This document shows, piece after piece, positions 1-9,266 of a DNA stretch of 64,000 nucleotides. Positions within the stretch are counted from its first letter, which is position 1. Every line of letters begins with the position of its first letter. The notes under the pieces are model-generated. The model saw only the letters and a program-made list of their open reading frames with translations. It was not told where the DNA came from and did no database searches. The stretch covers positions 1 through 64,000 of the forward strand of contig CAJAES010000080.1 in NCBI GenBank assembly GCA_903938815.1. Reading direction: 5' to 3'. Source of the DNA: an uncultured beta proteobacterium. Its GTDB lineage: Bacteria > Pseudomonadota > Gammaproteobacteria > Burkholderiales > Burkholderiaceae_C. Position numbers and translations under genes: made by a program.

Positions 1-2204
1 CCATCGAACACTACGGCTACAGCCGCGAGGAGTTCCTGGAGATGTCGCTCGCGGACATCCGCCCGGCGTCGGAAATGCCTTCGCTGCTCGCCGACATCGC
101 CGACGCGCGTCTGCGTCCGGAACACCAGCCCGTGCGCACCTGGAGGCACCTGACGAAGACCGGGCGCGAGATCCTGGTCGACATCCACGCGCACCAGATC
201 CCCTGGGGCGGGCGGGAGGTCCGGCTCGTGACAGCGGAGGACGTCACCGAACGGCGCGCCGCCGAACACGCGCTGCTGGAGAGCGAACAGCGCTTCCGGC
301 AGATCACCGACTGCATCAGCGAAGTTTTCTGGCTCACCGAAGACCAGCGCCTGCTCTACATCTCGCCCGGCTACGAGACGATCTGGGGCCGCAGCCGCGA
401 GAGCCTGGACCTCGATGCGGACCAGTGGTTCGCGACCATCCACCCCGAGGACCGCGATCGCGTGGCGGCGGCGATGCCGCTGCAGGCCAGCGGCGGATAC
501 GACATCGAGTACCGCATCGTCCGGCCCGACGGCAGCCTGCGCTGGATCGCGGACCGCGCCTTCCCGGTGCCCAGACCACCCGGCGAAGAAGCCGGGCCCC
601 AGCGCATGGCCGGCGTCGCCCGCGACATCACCCAGGAACGCGGCAACCAGGGCAGGCTGCAACTGCTGGAGACGGCGGTCTCCCGCATCAACGACATCGT
701 GCTCATCACCGAAGCCGAGCCGATCGGCGAGCCCGGCCCGCGCATCGTCTTCGTCAACGACGCGTTCGAGCGCCGTACCGGCTACACGCGGGAAGAAGTC
801 ATCGGCAGGACGCCGCGCATCCTGCAGGGCCCGGCCACGCAGCGCAGCGAGCTCGACCGCATCGGGGTCGCGCTGAGGAAATGGCAGCCGGTCCGTGCCG
901 AGCTGATCAACTACACCAAGGCGGGCGTTCCGTTCTGGCTGGAGCTCGAGATCGTGCCCATCGCCAACGGCGAGGGCTGGTTCACCCACTGGGTGGCCAT
1001 CGAACGCGACATCACCGAACGCAAGGAACTGGAGCAGCAGGTGCAGCAGTCCCAGCGGCTGGAAGCACTCGGGCAGCTGACGGGCGGTGTCGCGCATGAC
1101 TTCAACAACCTGCTCACGGTGATGCTGGGCAACGCCGAACTGCTGGCCGAGCAGTTGCCGGCCGGCAGCCTGCACCAGCGGCTGGCGCAGATGATCGGCG
1201 GCGCCGCGCAACGCGGGGCCGACCTCACGCAGCGCCTGCTGGCCTTTGCGCGTCGGCAGGCCCTGGAGCCGCGCGCCGTCGACCTGGAACGCCTGCTGGA
1301 CGGCATGGACGGCCTGTTGCGGCGAACGCTGGGCGAGCAGATCGAGATTCGGCGGTCGAGCGGCGATTCGCTGTGGCCGACGCTCGTGGACCCCACCCAG
1401 CTCGAGAACGCGCTGCTGAACCTGGCCATCAACGCACGCGACGCCATGCCGCGCGGCGGCCAGCTCAGCATCGAGGCCATGAACGCCCGGCTGGACACCG
1501 CCTACACGGCCCCGCACGAAGGCCTGGAGCCTGGCGACTACGTGATGCTGGCGGTGTCCGACACCGGCAGCGGCATCCCGCCGGAACTGGTGCAGCGCGT
1601 CTTCGAGCCGTTCTTCACCACCAAGGAGCGGGGCAAGGGCACCGGCCTCGGCTTGGCCATGGTGTATGGCTTCGTGAAGCAGTCCCGAGGCCACGTGGCG
1701 CTGTATTCCGAACCGGGCCAGGGCACTACGGTGCGCATCTACCTGCCGCGCCACCACACCGGCGTGCCCGCCGCGCCCGAGCCCGAGGAAACCGAGGTGC
1801 CGTCAGGCCAGGGGCAGCTCGTGCTGCTGGTCGAGGACGACAACCCGGTGCGCGAGTTCGCGCGCGGCCAGCTGGAAGCCCTGCGCTACGGCGTGCTCGA
1901 GGCGACGAACGGCCCCGAGGCGCTGGCGCTGCTGCGCGAGCGCCCCGACATCGAACTGCTGTTCACGGACGTGGTGATGCCAGGCGGCATGAGCGGCGTT
2001 GAACTCGCCGAGGCCGCACTCGCGCTGCGCCCGGGCCTGCCGGTGCTCTACACCTCGGGCTACACCGAAACCGCACTGATCCACAATGGGCGCCTGGACC
2101 CGCATGTGCTGCTGCTGGGCAAGCCCTACCGACGCGCCGAGCTGGCGCACAAGCTCCGGGAAGCCCTGAGCCACAACTCAAACCGCAAGGCGGTACAAGG
2201 ATGA
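1..2204 (+). CDS. PAS-domain hybrid histidine kinase with receiver domain (5' partial)
   Basis: The frame is open from base 3, so the gene begins upstream; 733 residues are visible and the ATG at 42 is internal. In order: the end of one PAS fold (first ~75 residues), a second PAS from about residue 97, a third from about 220, a HisKA dimerisation domain with the phospho-acceptor in VAHDFNNLL (His365), an HATPase_c domain with the N box NLAINARDAM and the G boxes DTGSGIP and GKGTGLGLAM, and a C-terminal receiver whose phospho-acceptor lies in FTDVVMPGG (Asp656). This is a cytoplasmic-type sensor kinase with an attached receiver; no membrane segment is visible in the part present. Its stop overlaps the start of the receiver-EAL gene (ATGA), so the two are co-translated and probably form one signalling unit controlling c-di-GMP. 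The signal sensed is unknown. Confidence 0.93.
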   Translation, partial: IEHYGYSREEFLEMSLADIRPASEMPSLLADIADARLRPEHQPVRTWRHLTKTGREILVDIHAHQIPWGGREVRLVTAEDVTERRAAEHALLESEQRFRQITDCISEVFWLTEDQRLLYISPGYETIWGRSRESLDLDADQWFATIHPEDRDRVAAAMPLQASGGYDIEYRIVRPDGSLRWIADRAFPVPRPPGEEAGPQRMAGVARDITQERGNQGRLQLLETAVSRINDIVLITEAEPIGEPGPRIVFVNDAFERRTGYTREEVIGRTPRILQGPATQRSELDRIGVALRKWQPVRAELINYTKAGVPFWLELEIVPIANGEGWFTHWVAIERDITERKELEQQVQQSQRLEALGQLTGGVAHDFNNLLTVMLGNAELLAEQLPAGSLHQRLAQMIGGAAQRGADLTQRLLAFARRQALEPRAVDLERLLDGMDGLLRRTLGEQIEIRRSSGDSLWPTLVDPTQLENALLNLAINARDAMPRGGQLSIEAMNARLDTAYTAPHEGLEPGDYVMLAVSDTGSGIPPELVQRVFEPFFTTKERGKGTGLGLAMVYGFVKQSRGHVALYSEPGQGTTVRIYLPRHHTGVPAAPEPEETEVPSGQGQLVLLVEDDNPVREFARGQLEALRYGVLEATNGPEALALLRERPDIELLFTDVVMPGGMSGVELAEAALALRPGLPVLYTSGYTETALIHNGRLDPHVLLLGKPYRRAELAHKLREALSHNSNRKAVQG

Positions 2205-3400
2205 GCATGGAAGCTTGCCGCTTGCTGATCCTCGACGACGACGAGACGATCGGCATGACGATCGAGGCGATCGCGATCTCCGCCGGCGCCGTCGCGCGGC
2301 TGACGTCCGAGCCGGACGAATTCTTCGGCGCTGTGGCCGACTGGCAGCCCACGCACATCTGCACCGACCTCAACATGCCCGGCATGGACGGCCTGGCCGT
2401 CCTGACCGAGCTCGCGCGGCGCGACTGCAAGGCGCAGGTCATCATCAGCAGCGGTGTCGGCATGCGGGTGCTGGACGCGGCCGCCCGCAAGGGTGCCGAG
2501 CAGGGCCTGAGCATGTGCGGCGTGCTGGCCAAACCCTTCATGCCCGACGCCCTGCGCCAGCTGCTGCAGCGCCAGGCGCCGGTGCTTCGGCGGCCCATGC
2601 CGAGGCCCGACCCTGCCTACCTGCCAGACAGGGCGGCGCTGGCCATGGCGCTGGATCAACGCGAGCTGTTCGTCCTGTTTCAGCCGAAGGTGCATTGCGC
2701 CAGCGGCCACCTTGCGGGGCTCGAGGCGCTGGTGCGCTGGCAGCACCCCGTGCATGGCCTGATCGCCCCCGACCGGTTCATCGAGCTGGCGGAGGTCACG
2801 TGCCTCATCGACGAGCTCACGCTGCAGGTGCTCGACCAGTCCCTGGCCTGGTTCGTGCCGTGGCGGGAGACCAGCCGCGACCGGCAGACCGTGACGCTGT
2901 CGATCAACCTCTCGGCCCGGAGCTTCGGCAACCCGACGCTGGTGTCGCAGCTGCACGCCCGCTGCCAGGCCGCCGGCATGCCGCCGGACCGCCTGATCTT
3001 CGAGCTGACCGAAACCGCGGCCATGGACGACCCGGTGCTGGCGCTGGAGTTGCTGACGCGGCTGCGCATGCAGGGCTTCCAGCTCGCGATCGACGACTTC
3101 GGCACCGGCTACTCCTCGATGGTTCAGCTGGTGCGCCAGCCCTTCTCGGAAGTGAAGGTCGACCTGACCTTCGTGAAGACGGCCGCGACTTCGGAGGAAT
3201 CACGCATCGTGATCCGCACCATCGTGGGCCTCGGGCACAGCCTGGGCATGCGCGTCACGGCCGAGGGCGTGGAAGACAGCATCGCGCTGGCCTACCTGCG
3301 CGATATCGGCTGCGACGAAGCCCAGGGCTACCTGATCGGCAAGCCCATGGCGCCGGCCGCCCTGGACACCTGGCTGGCCGCGTACAAGCCGGCGGGCTGA
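2201..3400 (+). CDS. Response regulator with EAL cyclic-di-GMP phosphodiesterase domain
   Basis: A 399-residue two-domain protein. Residues ~8-120 are a receiver: acidic pocket at Asp12/Asp13, phospho-acceptor Asp56 in CTDLNMPG, and the KPF lysine. Residues ~145-395 are an EAL domain. The residues needed for c-di-GMP hydrolysis all appear present: Glu175 of EALVRW, Asn236 of INLS, Glu268 of FELTE, the Asp298-Asp299 pair in DDFGTGYSS (the loop that couples dimerisation to catalysis), Lys319, Glu355 and Gln375. It is therefore likely an active phosphodiesterase hydrolysing c-di-GMP to pGpG, switched by phosphorylation. The start overlaps the kinase stop by 4 bases, which makes that kinase the obvious partner. 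A GC-rich hairpin follows the stop. Confidence 0.93.
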   Translation: MSMEACRLLILDDDETIGMTIEAIAISAGAVARLTSEPDEFFGAVADWQPTHICTDLNMPGMDGLAVLTELARRDCKAQVIISSGVGMRVLDAAARKGAEQGLSMCGVLAKPFMPDALRQLLQRQAPVLRRPMPRPDPAYLPDRAALAMALDQRELFVLFQPKVHCASGHLAGLEALVRWQHPVHGLIAPDRFIELAEVTCLIDELTLQVLDQSLAWFVPWRETSRDRQTVTLSINLSARSFGNPTLVSQLHARCQAAGMPPDRLIFELTETAAMDDPVLALELLTRLRMQGFQLAIDDFGTGYSSMVQLVRQPFSEVKVDLTFVKTAATSEESRIVIRTIVGLGHSLGMRVTAEGVEDSIALAYLRDIGCDEAQGYLIGKPMAPAALDTWLAAYKPAG

Positions 3401-3406
3401 GCCGAC

Positions 3407-3429
3407 CCCGGTTCGGCCCGAGGACCGGG
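3407..3429 (+). terminator. Hairpin between convergent genes, possible bidirectional terminator
   Basis: CCCGGT and ACCGGG pair around an inner TCGG/CCGA, giving a GC-rich hairpin just after the EAL gene stop and before the convergent isomerase stop. No clean T tract follows, so intrinsic termination is uncertain. Confidence 0.35.
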
Positions 3430-3476
3430 CTCGCTACCTTCCCTCGCCACCGGCCAGGCAGTGCCCTGCCAGGGCC

Positions 3477-4085
3477 CTACCACCCCCCGACCACCAGCCA
3501 GTCGTCGATCAGCTCGAAGCTGTCGACCCCGAAGAACGGCTCGCCGTCCACGATGACGAAGGGCGAGCCGAAGACGCCCTGCGCCACGGCGGCGTCCACC
3601 TCGGCGCGCAGCAGCAGTGCAGCCTCGGGGTCGGACAGCGCGTGCTCGACGGCATCCGGCGGCACGCCGGCAGCCAGTGCCACGGCGCGCAGTTCAGCGG
3701 TGTCGTCCATCGCGCGGCCCTCCACCCAGTGGGCGTGCAGCGCCGCCTGCGCGAACGCCTTCGCGTGCGCCGGCGTGTGCGCACGCAGCCAGGCGAAGCA
3801 TCGCCCGGCCGGCAGCGGGTTCATCGGTGCGGCGTTCGGGTCGCGGCCCAGCGTGATCTCGTGACGGCGCAGGTAGCGCGCGATCTGGCGCGCCGCATAG
3901 GGGCCCTTCAGCGGCGTCTGCGGTATGGCCTTCAGGCCCATGACCTTCAGCACCGTCACGCCCACCAGCAGCGGGTGCCATTCGGCGGTGCGCCCGTGGC
4001 GCGCGGCAAGAGCGTCGATGCGCAAGCTGGCGAAGTAGCCGAAGGGCGAGATGAAGTCGAACCAGAACTGCAGCGGCGGCTTCAT
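3477..4085 (-). CDS. 2-hydroxychromene-2-carboxylate isomerase family protein (DsbA/GST-kappa fold)
   Basis: A 202-residue protein of the thioredoxin-fold family that includes NahD (HCCA isomerase) and kappa-class GSTs. The N-terminal FWFDFISPFGYFAS carries the serine (about Ser13) that activates glutathione in NahD-type enzymes in place of a CxxC pair. The C-terminal GVFGSPFVIVDGEPFFGVD is the cis-proline loop plus final strand characteristic of the family. NahD itself isomerises a ring-cleavage product in naphthalene degradation, but the family is wide and no naphthalene dioxygenase is present, so the substrate is open. The gene overlaps the acyl-CoA synthetase by 4 bases and is the last gene of a minus-strand operon. 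Confidence 0.85.
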   Translation of the reverse strand: MKPPLQFWFDFISPFGYFASLRIDALAARHGRTAEWHPLLVGVTVLKVMGLKAIPQTPLKGPYAARQIARYLRRHEITLGRDPNAAPMNPLPAGRCFAWLRAHTPAHAKAFAQAALHAHWVEGRAMDDTAELRAVALAAGVPPDAVEHALSDPEAALLLRAEVDAAVAQGVFGSPFVIVDGEPFFGVDSFELIDDWLVVGGW

Positions 4086-5869
4086 GTCGCGCGCCCCTCG
4101 ATCTCGTGTGCGATGGCGAAGCCGGCCATCAGCCGGCGCAGCGGCTCGGCCAGATCAGCCGCAGATTCACCCGGCAGCGGCACGAAGCGCAGCACGAGCC
4201 GGCCGCCACGGTCCTCGCCTTCGGCGCGCACGCGGCCCGCCAGCCCCGCGGCGGGCAGGCGTTCGGCGACCACGCGCTGCATGGCCTGCAGCCGCAGAGC
4301 GGGCTTGTAGACCTTGCCGATGGCCGTGAGCGGCAGCGCAGGCAGCACGGTGATGCGGCGAGGGCACGCGGCGCGCTCGGGCAGGTGCGGCGCCACGAAG
4401 GCGAGCAGCTCGTCGGCGTCCAGCACCGCGCCGGGCTGCGCCACCACGTAGGCCACCGGCAGTTCGCCCGCGTACTCGTCGGGCTCGCCCACGGCGGCGG
4501 CCATCTGCACGCCGGGGTGCTGCAGCAGCGCCTCCTCGATCACGCCGGGGTCGATGTTGTGCGCGCCGCGGATGATCACGTCCTTGGCGCGGCCAGTGAC
4601 GAAGACCCGGCCTGCGGCGTCGACGTGCCCGATGTCGCCCGTGACCAGCCAGCCGTCCTCGAAGGTGCCGGGGTTGCGAGCCGGGTCGGTGTAGCCGGGC
4701 CCGACGTTCGGGCCACGCAGGCGCAGCACACCGCTCTCGCCGGCCGCGCAGGCCCGGCCTGCCGCATCGACGGCCAGGACCTCGGTGCCGTCCAGCGGCA
4801 CCCCGCAGGAGCCGGGCGTGCGCGGCTCGCCCGCCGACTCGATGCTGATGACGCCCGCGCACTCCGTCATGCCGAGGATGTTGCGCACCGGGATGCCGGT
4901 CTCGGCTTCGAAGCGCGCCGCCAGCTCGGCGGGCAGCGGCGAGCCGCCCGTGAGCAGCAGGCGCACCGAGGCGCCGTCGTCGGCCTCGCGCGGCGCGGCC
5001 AGCAGCGCCGACATCACCGTGGGCACGGTGGCCAGCAGGCTGACGCGCCGTTCGCGCACGATGGCCCAGACGCGCTTCGAAAAAGCCGGGTCGCGCCAGC
5101 CCAGCGGCGGCGGCAGCACGATCTCGGCACCCGCCAGCAGAAGCGCGAGGCCGTAGACGAAGGCGCCCGCCACGTGGAAGAGCGGGAAGCCGTTGAGGAT
5201 GACGTCCTGCTCCGTCGCGGCATAGCGTTGTGCCGCGCCGCGGGCTGCGTGCAGCTGGTTGCCGTGCGTGTGCTGCGCCAGCTTGGGCAGGCCGGTGGTG
5301 CCGCCGGTGTGGAAGAGCGCGGCGATGCGGTCGCCGCCGGGCGGCGGCGTGAAGGCCAGCGTGGCGTCGTCCTGGCCGGCGCACGCGGCGTCGAAATCGA
5401 GTGCGCCTTCCCGGGCAGCGCCAGCATCGGTTGAATCGCGCACGGTCAGCACCGTGCGCACGCCGGGGCAGGCCGCGCGCAGGCGCAGCACGCGCTGGCC
5501 GATGTCGCCGGCCGGGTGCCCGGGCGCCAGCGTGACCACCAGGTTGGCGCCCGTGGCGTTCAGCAGCGCGGCCAGGTGGGCGTCGTCCAGGGCGTGGTTG
5601 ATCGGGCAGGCGATGCCCGCCGTCTCGGCGCCCCAGAGCGCGAACCAGGCCTGCGGCACGGGCGGCAGCAGCAGGGCCACGCGCGGCTCGGCGTCACCGG
5701 CCAGGGTGCGGAAGAGGTTGGCCGCGCGGCGCACCTCGGCGCCGAACCCGGCGTGTGTCCAGCTTCTGGGCGCGGGGTCGTCGGCGCTGGCGAGCGCGGT
5801 CAGTGCGGGCCGCTCGCCGTGGCGCGCCGCCACGTCGGCCAGGGCATCGTGGATCTGCAGGATCGTCAT
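4082..5869 (-). CDS. AMP-forming acyl-CoA synthetase
   Basis: A 595-residue member of the ANL adenylating family, predicted to activate a carboxylate as acyl-AMP and then acyl-CoA. Visible motifs: the P-loop-like ATP motif HTGGTTGLPKLAQHTHG (residues ~190-205), the A5 motif LGMTECAGV, the A8 hinge GDIGHVDAAGRVFVTGRAKD, and the C-terminal catalytic lysine in LTAIGKVYKP. After that lysine there are about 75 residues, a longer tail than in most family members. The substrate cannot be read; the context (sugar-acid dehydratases and an HCCA isomerase-like protein) does not settle between an aromatic and an aliphatic acid. The enolase-type dehydratase gene lies 30 bases upstream in the same operon. 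Confidence 0.88.
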   Translation of the reverse strand: MTILQIHDALADVAARHGERPALTALASADDPAPRSWTHAGFGAEVRRAANLFRTLAGDAEPRVALLLPPVPQAWFALWGAETAGIACPINHALDDAHLAALLNATGANLVVTLAPGHPAGDIGQRVLRLRAACPGVRTVLTVRDSTDAGAAREGALDFDAACAGQDDATLAFTPPPGGDRIAALFHTGGTTGLPKLAQHTHGNQLHAARGAAQRYAATEQDVILNGFPLFHVAGAFVYGLALLLAGAEIVLPPPLGWRDPAFSKRVWAIVRERRVSLLATVPTVMSALLAAPREADDGASVRLLLTGGSPLPAELAARFEAETGIPVRNILGMTECAGVISIESAGEPRTPGSCGVPLDGTEVLAVDAAGRACAAGESGVLRLRGPNVGPGYTDPARNPGTFEDGWLVTGDIGHVDAAGRVFVTGRAKDVIIRGAHNIDPGVIEEALLQHPGVQMAAAVGEPDEYAGELPVAYVVAQPGAVLDADELLAFVAPHLPERAACPRRITVLPALPLTAIGKVYKPALRLQAMQRVVAERLPAAGLAGRVRAEGEDRGGRLVLRFVPLPGESAADLAEPLRRLMAGFAIAHEIEGRAT

Positions 5870-5899
5870 GCGCCCGATCTTGCCTCAACCGATCTTGCC

Positions 5900-7069
5900 T
5901 CAGGGCCGCCGGCCGAACTCCGATCGCTCCGTCGTCCAGCGCCGCGCCTGCTCGCTGAGGCTGAAGCCGAGCCCGGGCCGGTCGGGCACCCACATGCGGC
6001 CGTCGCGGATCTCGAGCCGCTCGTTGAACATCGGCTCCAGCCACTCGAAGTGCTCCACCCAGGGCTCGTGCGGGTAGGCCGCGCTCAGGTGAAGGTGGAT
6101 CTCCATCGCGAAGTGCGGCGCCATGCGGATGCGCGCCTGGTCGGCCAGCGCCATGATCTTCAGCATGGGCGTGATGCCGCCCACGCGCGGTGCGTCGGGC
6201 TGGATGAAGTCGACGCTGCGGTTGCGGATCAGCTCCCAGTGCTCGGCCACGCTGGTGAGCATCTCGCCGGTGGCGATGGGTGTGTCCAGCATCGCGGCCA
6301 GCGCGGCGTGCCCCTCGGCGTCGTAGGCGTCCAGCGGCTCCTCGATCCACGTCAGGTTCAGCGGCTCCACGGCGCGGCCGAATCGCTGCGCGGTGACGCG
6401 GTCCCACTGCTGGTTGGCGTCGATCATCAGCGCCACACGGTCGTCGAGCAGCCTGTGCACAGCCTCCACGCGCTGCAGGTCGATCATCGGGTCGGGCTGG
6501 CCCACCTTGATCTTGATGCCGCCGATGCCGCGCTCGAGCGACTTCTCGACGTTCTCCAGCACCTCGGCGGTGGGCGTGGACAGGTAGCCGCCCGAGGTGT
6601 TGTAGACCTGCACGCTGTCGCGGTGCGCGCCCAGCAGCTTGGCCAGCGGCAGGCGGGCGCGCCGGGCCTTCAGATCCCAGAGCGCGATGTCGAAGGCGGC
6701 GATGGCCTGCGTGGCCAGGCCGCTGCGGCCCACGCTGGCGCCGGCCCAGCAGAGCTTGTCCCACAGCCGCGCGATGTCGTTGGGGTCCTCGCCGAGCAGC
6801 GCGGGCGCGATCTCCTTCGCGTGCGCATACTGCCCCGGCCCGCCGGCGCGCTTGCTGTAGCTGAAGCCCACGCCCTCGTGCCCGTCCTTCGTGCGGATCT
6901 CCGCGAACAGGAACGCGATCTCGGTCAGCGGCTTCTGCCGGCCGGTGAGCACCTTGGCATCGCTGATGGGCGAAGCCAGCGGCAGGAAGGACAGCGACAG
7001 CCCGATCCACTCGATGCGGTCGGTCGTGGCCAGGCCGGCGGCCAGGGGGTTGGCGCGGATCATCGTCAC
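5900..7069 (-). CDS. Mandelate racemase/muconate lactonising enolase, L-talarate/galactarate dehydratase type
   Basis: A 389-residue enolase-superfamily enzyme. The N-terminal capping domain is followed by a beta/alpha barrel with all expected residues: the KIK motif (Lys186, Lys188), metal ligands Asp217, Glu243 and Glu269, and the Asp292/His319 dyad. From memory, these sit at a constant offset of nine residues from those of the characterised talarate/galactarate dehydratase (Lys195, Lys197, Asp226, Glu252, Glu278, His328), and AMEIH after the histidine also fits. The expected reaction is dehydration of a C6 diacid sugar such as L-talarate or galactarate to a 2-keto-3-deoxy acid; substrate identity is inference. 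It overlaps the upstream Bug gene by 4 bases (ATGA), so uptake and dehydration are translationally coupled. Confidence 0.87.
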   Translation of the reverse strand: MTMIRANPLAAGLATTDRIEWIGLSLSFLPLASPISDAKVLTGRQKPLTEIAFLFAEIRTKDGHEGVGFSYSKRAGGPGQYAHAKEIAPALLGEDPNDIARLWDKLCWAGASVGRSGLATQAIAAFDIALWDLKARRARLPLAKLLGAHRDSVQVYNTSGGYLSTPTAEVLENVEKSLERGIGGIKIKVGQPDPMIDLQRVEAVHRLLDDRVALMIDANQQWDRVTAQRFGRAVEPLNLTWIEEPLDAYDAEGHAALAAMLDTPIATGEMLTSVAEHWELIRNRSVDFIQPDAPRVGGITPMLKIMALADQARIRMAPHFAMEIHLHLSAAYPHEPWVEHFEWLEPMFNERLEIRDGRMWVPDRPGLGFSLSEQARRWTTERSEFGRRP

Positions 7070-8058
7070 TCGGCTTTGATGTTGGCGGTCTTGATGACGC
7101 GGGTCCAGAGGTCGATCTCGCTCTTCACGAAGGCCGTGTACGGCGTCGAGCCCTGCTCCGGAATCACGAAGCCCACCGACTCCATGCGCTGCTTGATCTC
7201 GGGCGAGGTCATGATCTTGCGCATCGCGGCTTCCAGCTTGTCGACGACAGGCTTGGGCGTGCCCTTGATGGCTGACAGGCCCGACCAGCTCAACGCCTCG
7301 TAGCCCTTGACGCCGGTCTCGGCGATGGTGGGCGTGTCGGGGTACAGCGGGTTGCGCTGCAGGCTGGTGACCGCCAGCGCGCGCAGCTTGCCGGCCTTGA
7401 TGTGGGGCAGCGCGACGTCCTGGTTGATGAACATCATCGGGATCTGCCCGCCCAGCAGGTCCTGCATCATCGGGCCGCCGCCGCGGTACGGGATGCCGAC
7501 GATGAACAGCGGCTGACCCTTCTCGCCACCCACCTGCTTGAGGAGTTCCATCGCCATGTGGCCCGACGCCGCGTGCGTGTAGCCGTAGTTCATCTTGCCG
7601 GGGTTCTTGCGGATGTAGGCCACCAGTTCCTGGAAGGTCTTGAACGGCTGGTCCGGGTGCACCACCAGCACGTTCGGGCCCGAGTGCACCTGGCTGATGT
7701 GGATGAAATCCCGCATGGAGTCGTAGCCCAGCTTGGGGTCGAGCCCGTGCGCGACGGCGCTCTGGCCCACACCCGTCTGGATCAGCGTGTAGCCGTCCGG
7801 CGCAGCCTGCGTGGCGCGCAGCGTGCCGATGGTGCCGCCGGCGCCGCCCACGTTGTCGATGATGAACTGCTGGCCGAGCTCCTTCGTGAGCGCCTGGGCC
7901 ACCATGCGGGCCATCACGTCGCTCGTGCCGCCGGCCGGGAACGGGCTGATGATGCGCACGGGCTTGCTGGGCCAGGCGTCCTGCGCCTGGGCGGCGAAGG
8001 GCAATGCGGCCGCGGCGGCAGCGATGGCCGTGGCGGCGAGAAGGTGTCGACGGTTCAT
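7066..8058 (-). CDS. Bug/TctC-type periplasmic solute-binding protein
   Basis: 330 residues. An N-terminal signal peptide (MNRRHLLAATA, then an Ala-rich core ending AAQAQ) is followed by the mature start WPSKPVRIISPFPAGGTSD, the ligand-contacting loop typical of tripartite tricarboxylate transporter receptors. FIIDNVGGAGGTIG and the later IPYRGGGPMMQDLLGGQIPMMF are further family signatures. The protein should bind a small carboxylate in the periplasm; the membrane subunits (TctA/TctB) are not encoded in the window, which is usual for orphan Bug genes of Burkholderiales. Next to two sugar-acid dehydratase-type genes, an aldarate or related acid is a reasonable guess. Confidence 0.93.
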   Translation of the reverse strand: MNRRHLLAATAIAAAAAALPFAAQAQDAWPSKPVRIISPFPAGGTSDVMARMVAQALTKELGQQFIIDNVGGAGGTIGTLRATQAAPDGYTLIQTGVGQSAVAHGLDPKLGYDSMRDFIHISQVHSGPNVLVVHPDQPFKTFQELVAYIRKNPGKMNYGYTHAASGHMAMELLKQVGGEKGQPLFIVGIPYRGGGPMMQDLLGGQIPMMFINQDVALPHIKAGKLRALAVTSLQRNPLYPDTPTIAETGVKGYEALSWSGLSAIKGTPKPVVDKLEAAMRKIMTSPEIKQRMESVGFVIPEQGSTPYTAFVKSEIDLWTRVIKTANIKAE

Positions 8059-8107
8059 GGGGTGTCTCCGGTGTCGTTGTGGTGAGAGGCAGGGAAATGG
8101 ACGCGGT

Positions 8108-9181
8108 TCAGCGGATCCGCGCCGCGTGCAGCAGGCCGCGCGTGTAGCCGAGCGCGAAGGACATGAAGCGCTCCCGGCCTTCGTCGAGTTCGGAAACGGG
8201 CACGTGGTCGGGGCACAGCGGGCCGTCGTAGCCGCCGCGCTGGTAGGCCAGCAGCGCCTGGAACATGTCGACGTCGCCCTCGTCCGGGAACACTTCCTCG
8301 AAGTCGAGCCAGCCGCCGCGGATGTTGCGGAAATGGACCATGAAGATGCGACCGGTGGACGCGAACTCCTCGATCACCGGAATCATCGCCTTGCCCGGCT
8401 CGCGGAACATCTCGGCCACGGTGCCCTGGCAGAAGTTCAGGCCGTGGCGCGGGCTGGAGCTGAGAGCCAGGAAGCGGCGCATGCCGTCGGCCGAGCCCAT
8501 GACGTGCTCGATGCCGTCCAGGCCGCCCGGCGGGTACGAGGGGTCGTGCGGGTGGCAGGCGAGGCGCACGCCGGCGGCGTCGGCCGCGGGTACCAGGCCG
8601 TCGACCAGGAACTCGATGGCGTCCCAGCCCGCCTGCTCCGACACCGCCGGCACCTCGCGCGCCAGGCGCTGGCCGCAGAGCAGCGCGGAACGGGCGCCGC
8701 CCGAGTCCTGGTTCGTCGGGTAGCCGACGCCCCAGTAGGAGTGCTTCGCGTTGGCATCGGGCGAGTGGTCCGACAGGCGGAAGCCTGAATTGCGGCAGCC
8801 GCCGCGCCCGGGCCGCAGGCCGGTGCGCGTGATGCCCACCATCTGGACGTTGTACTTCAGGCACGTGATGCCGGCGTCGGCCGCGACGGCGATGTTGCGT
8901 GCCAGGATCTCGCGGCTCTTGCGCGCGCCGTCCAGGTCGGTCAGCGAATCGAGGAGGATGGAGCCGACGTCGAGCGCGAACACGTCGAGCGAGAGGTCGA
9001 AGCCCTCGACCCAGCGCCGGTAGTCACGCAACGTGGTCGCGTTCCAGGGCGATATGCCGCCGCCGGCCGAAGAAATACCCTCCGTGCCGCGGTTGTCCAG
9101 CACCACGTGGCGCACGCCGAGCTGGGCCGACAGGCGCAGCCGGCTTTCGCTGGGGTTCAGGAGCTGTTCGCTGATGTGCAT
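8108..9181 (-). CDS. Mannonate dehydratase (UxuA)-like TIM-barrel protein
   Basis: I start at the ATG at 9181 (MHISEQLLNP), giving 357 residues; the frame stays open further upstream but that part has no family resemblance. The core shows UxuA-family motifs: LKYNVQMVGITRTG, the metal/substrate segment CHPHDPS, HGLNFCQGT, MVHFRNIRGG, and PDEGDVDMFQALLAYQ with the ending CPDHVP. UxuA dehydrates D-mannonate to 2-keto-3-deoxygluconate with Mn2+/Fe2+; this protein is a sequence-divergent relative, so the exact sugar acid is uncertain. It sits 49 bases upstream of the Bug gene, the first gene of the run 9181-3477, which also carries the talarate-type dehydratase. Confidence 0.8.
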   Translation of the reverse strand: MHISEQLLNPSESRLRLSAQLGVRHVVLDNRGTEGISSAGGGISPWNATTLRDYRRWVEGFDLSLDVFALDVGSILLDSLTDLDGARKSREILARNIAVAADAGITCLKYNVQMVGITRTGLRPGRGGCRNSGFRLSDHSPDANAKHSYWGVGYPTNQDSGGARSALLCGQRLAREVPAVSEQAGWDAIEFLVDGLVPAADAAGVRLACHPHDPSYPPGGLDGIEHVMGSADGMRRFLALSSSPRHGLNFCQGTVAEMFREPGKAMIPVIEEFASTGRIFMVHFRNIRGGWLDFEEVFPDEGDVDMFQALLAYQRGGYDGPLCPDHVPVSELDEGRERFMSFALGYTRGLLHAARIR

Positions 9182-9266
9182 GCGGCAACGCGGAGAGTGC
9201 GTGGCGCATGGTCGGCGGGATGCCGTGGGGGTGCAATCAGGGAAGGGCCGGGGTTGGCGGGGGGGA

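Noticed and set aside
5516-7303. Long plus-strand open frame opposite the enolase and acyl-CoA synthetase genes
   Set aside because: His/Gln/Val/Arg-rich translation typical of antisense to GC-rich genes; no family motif; both genes on the other strand are clearly real.
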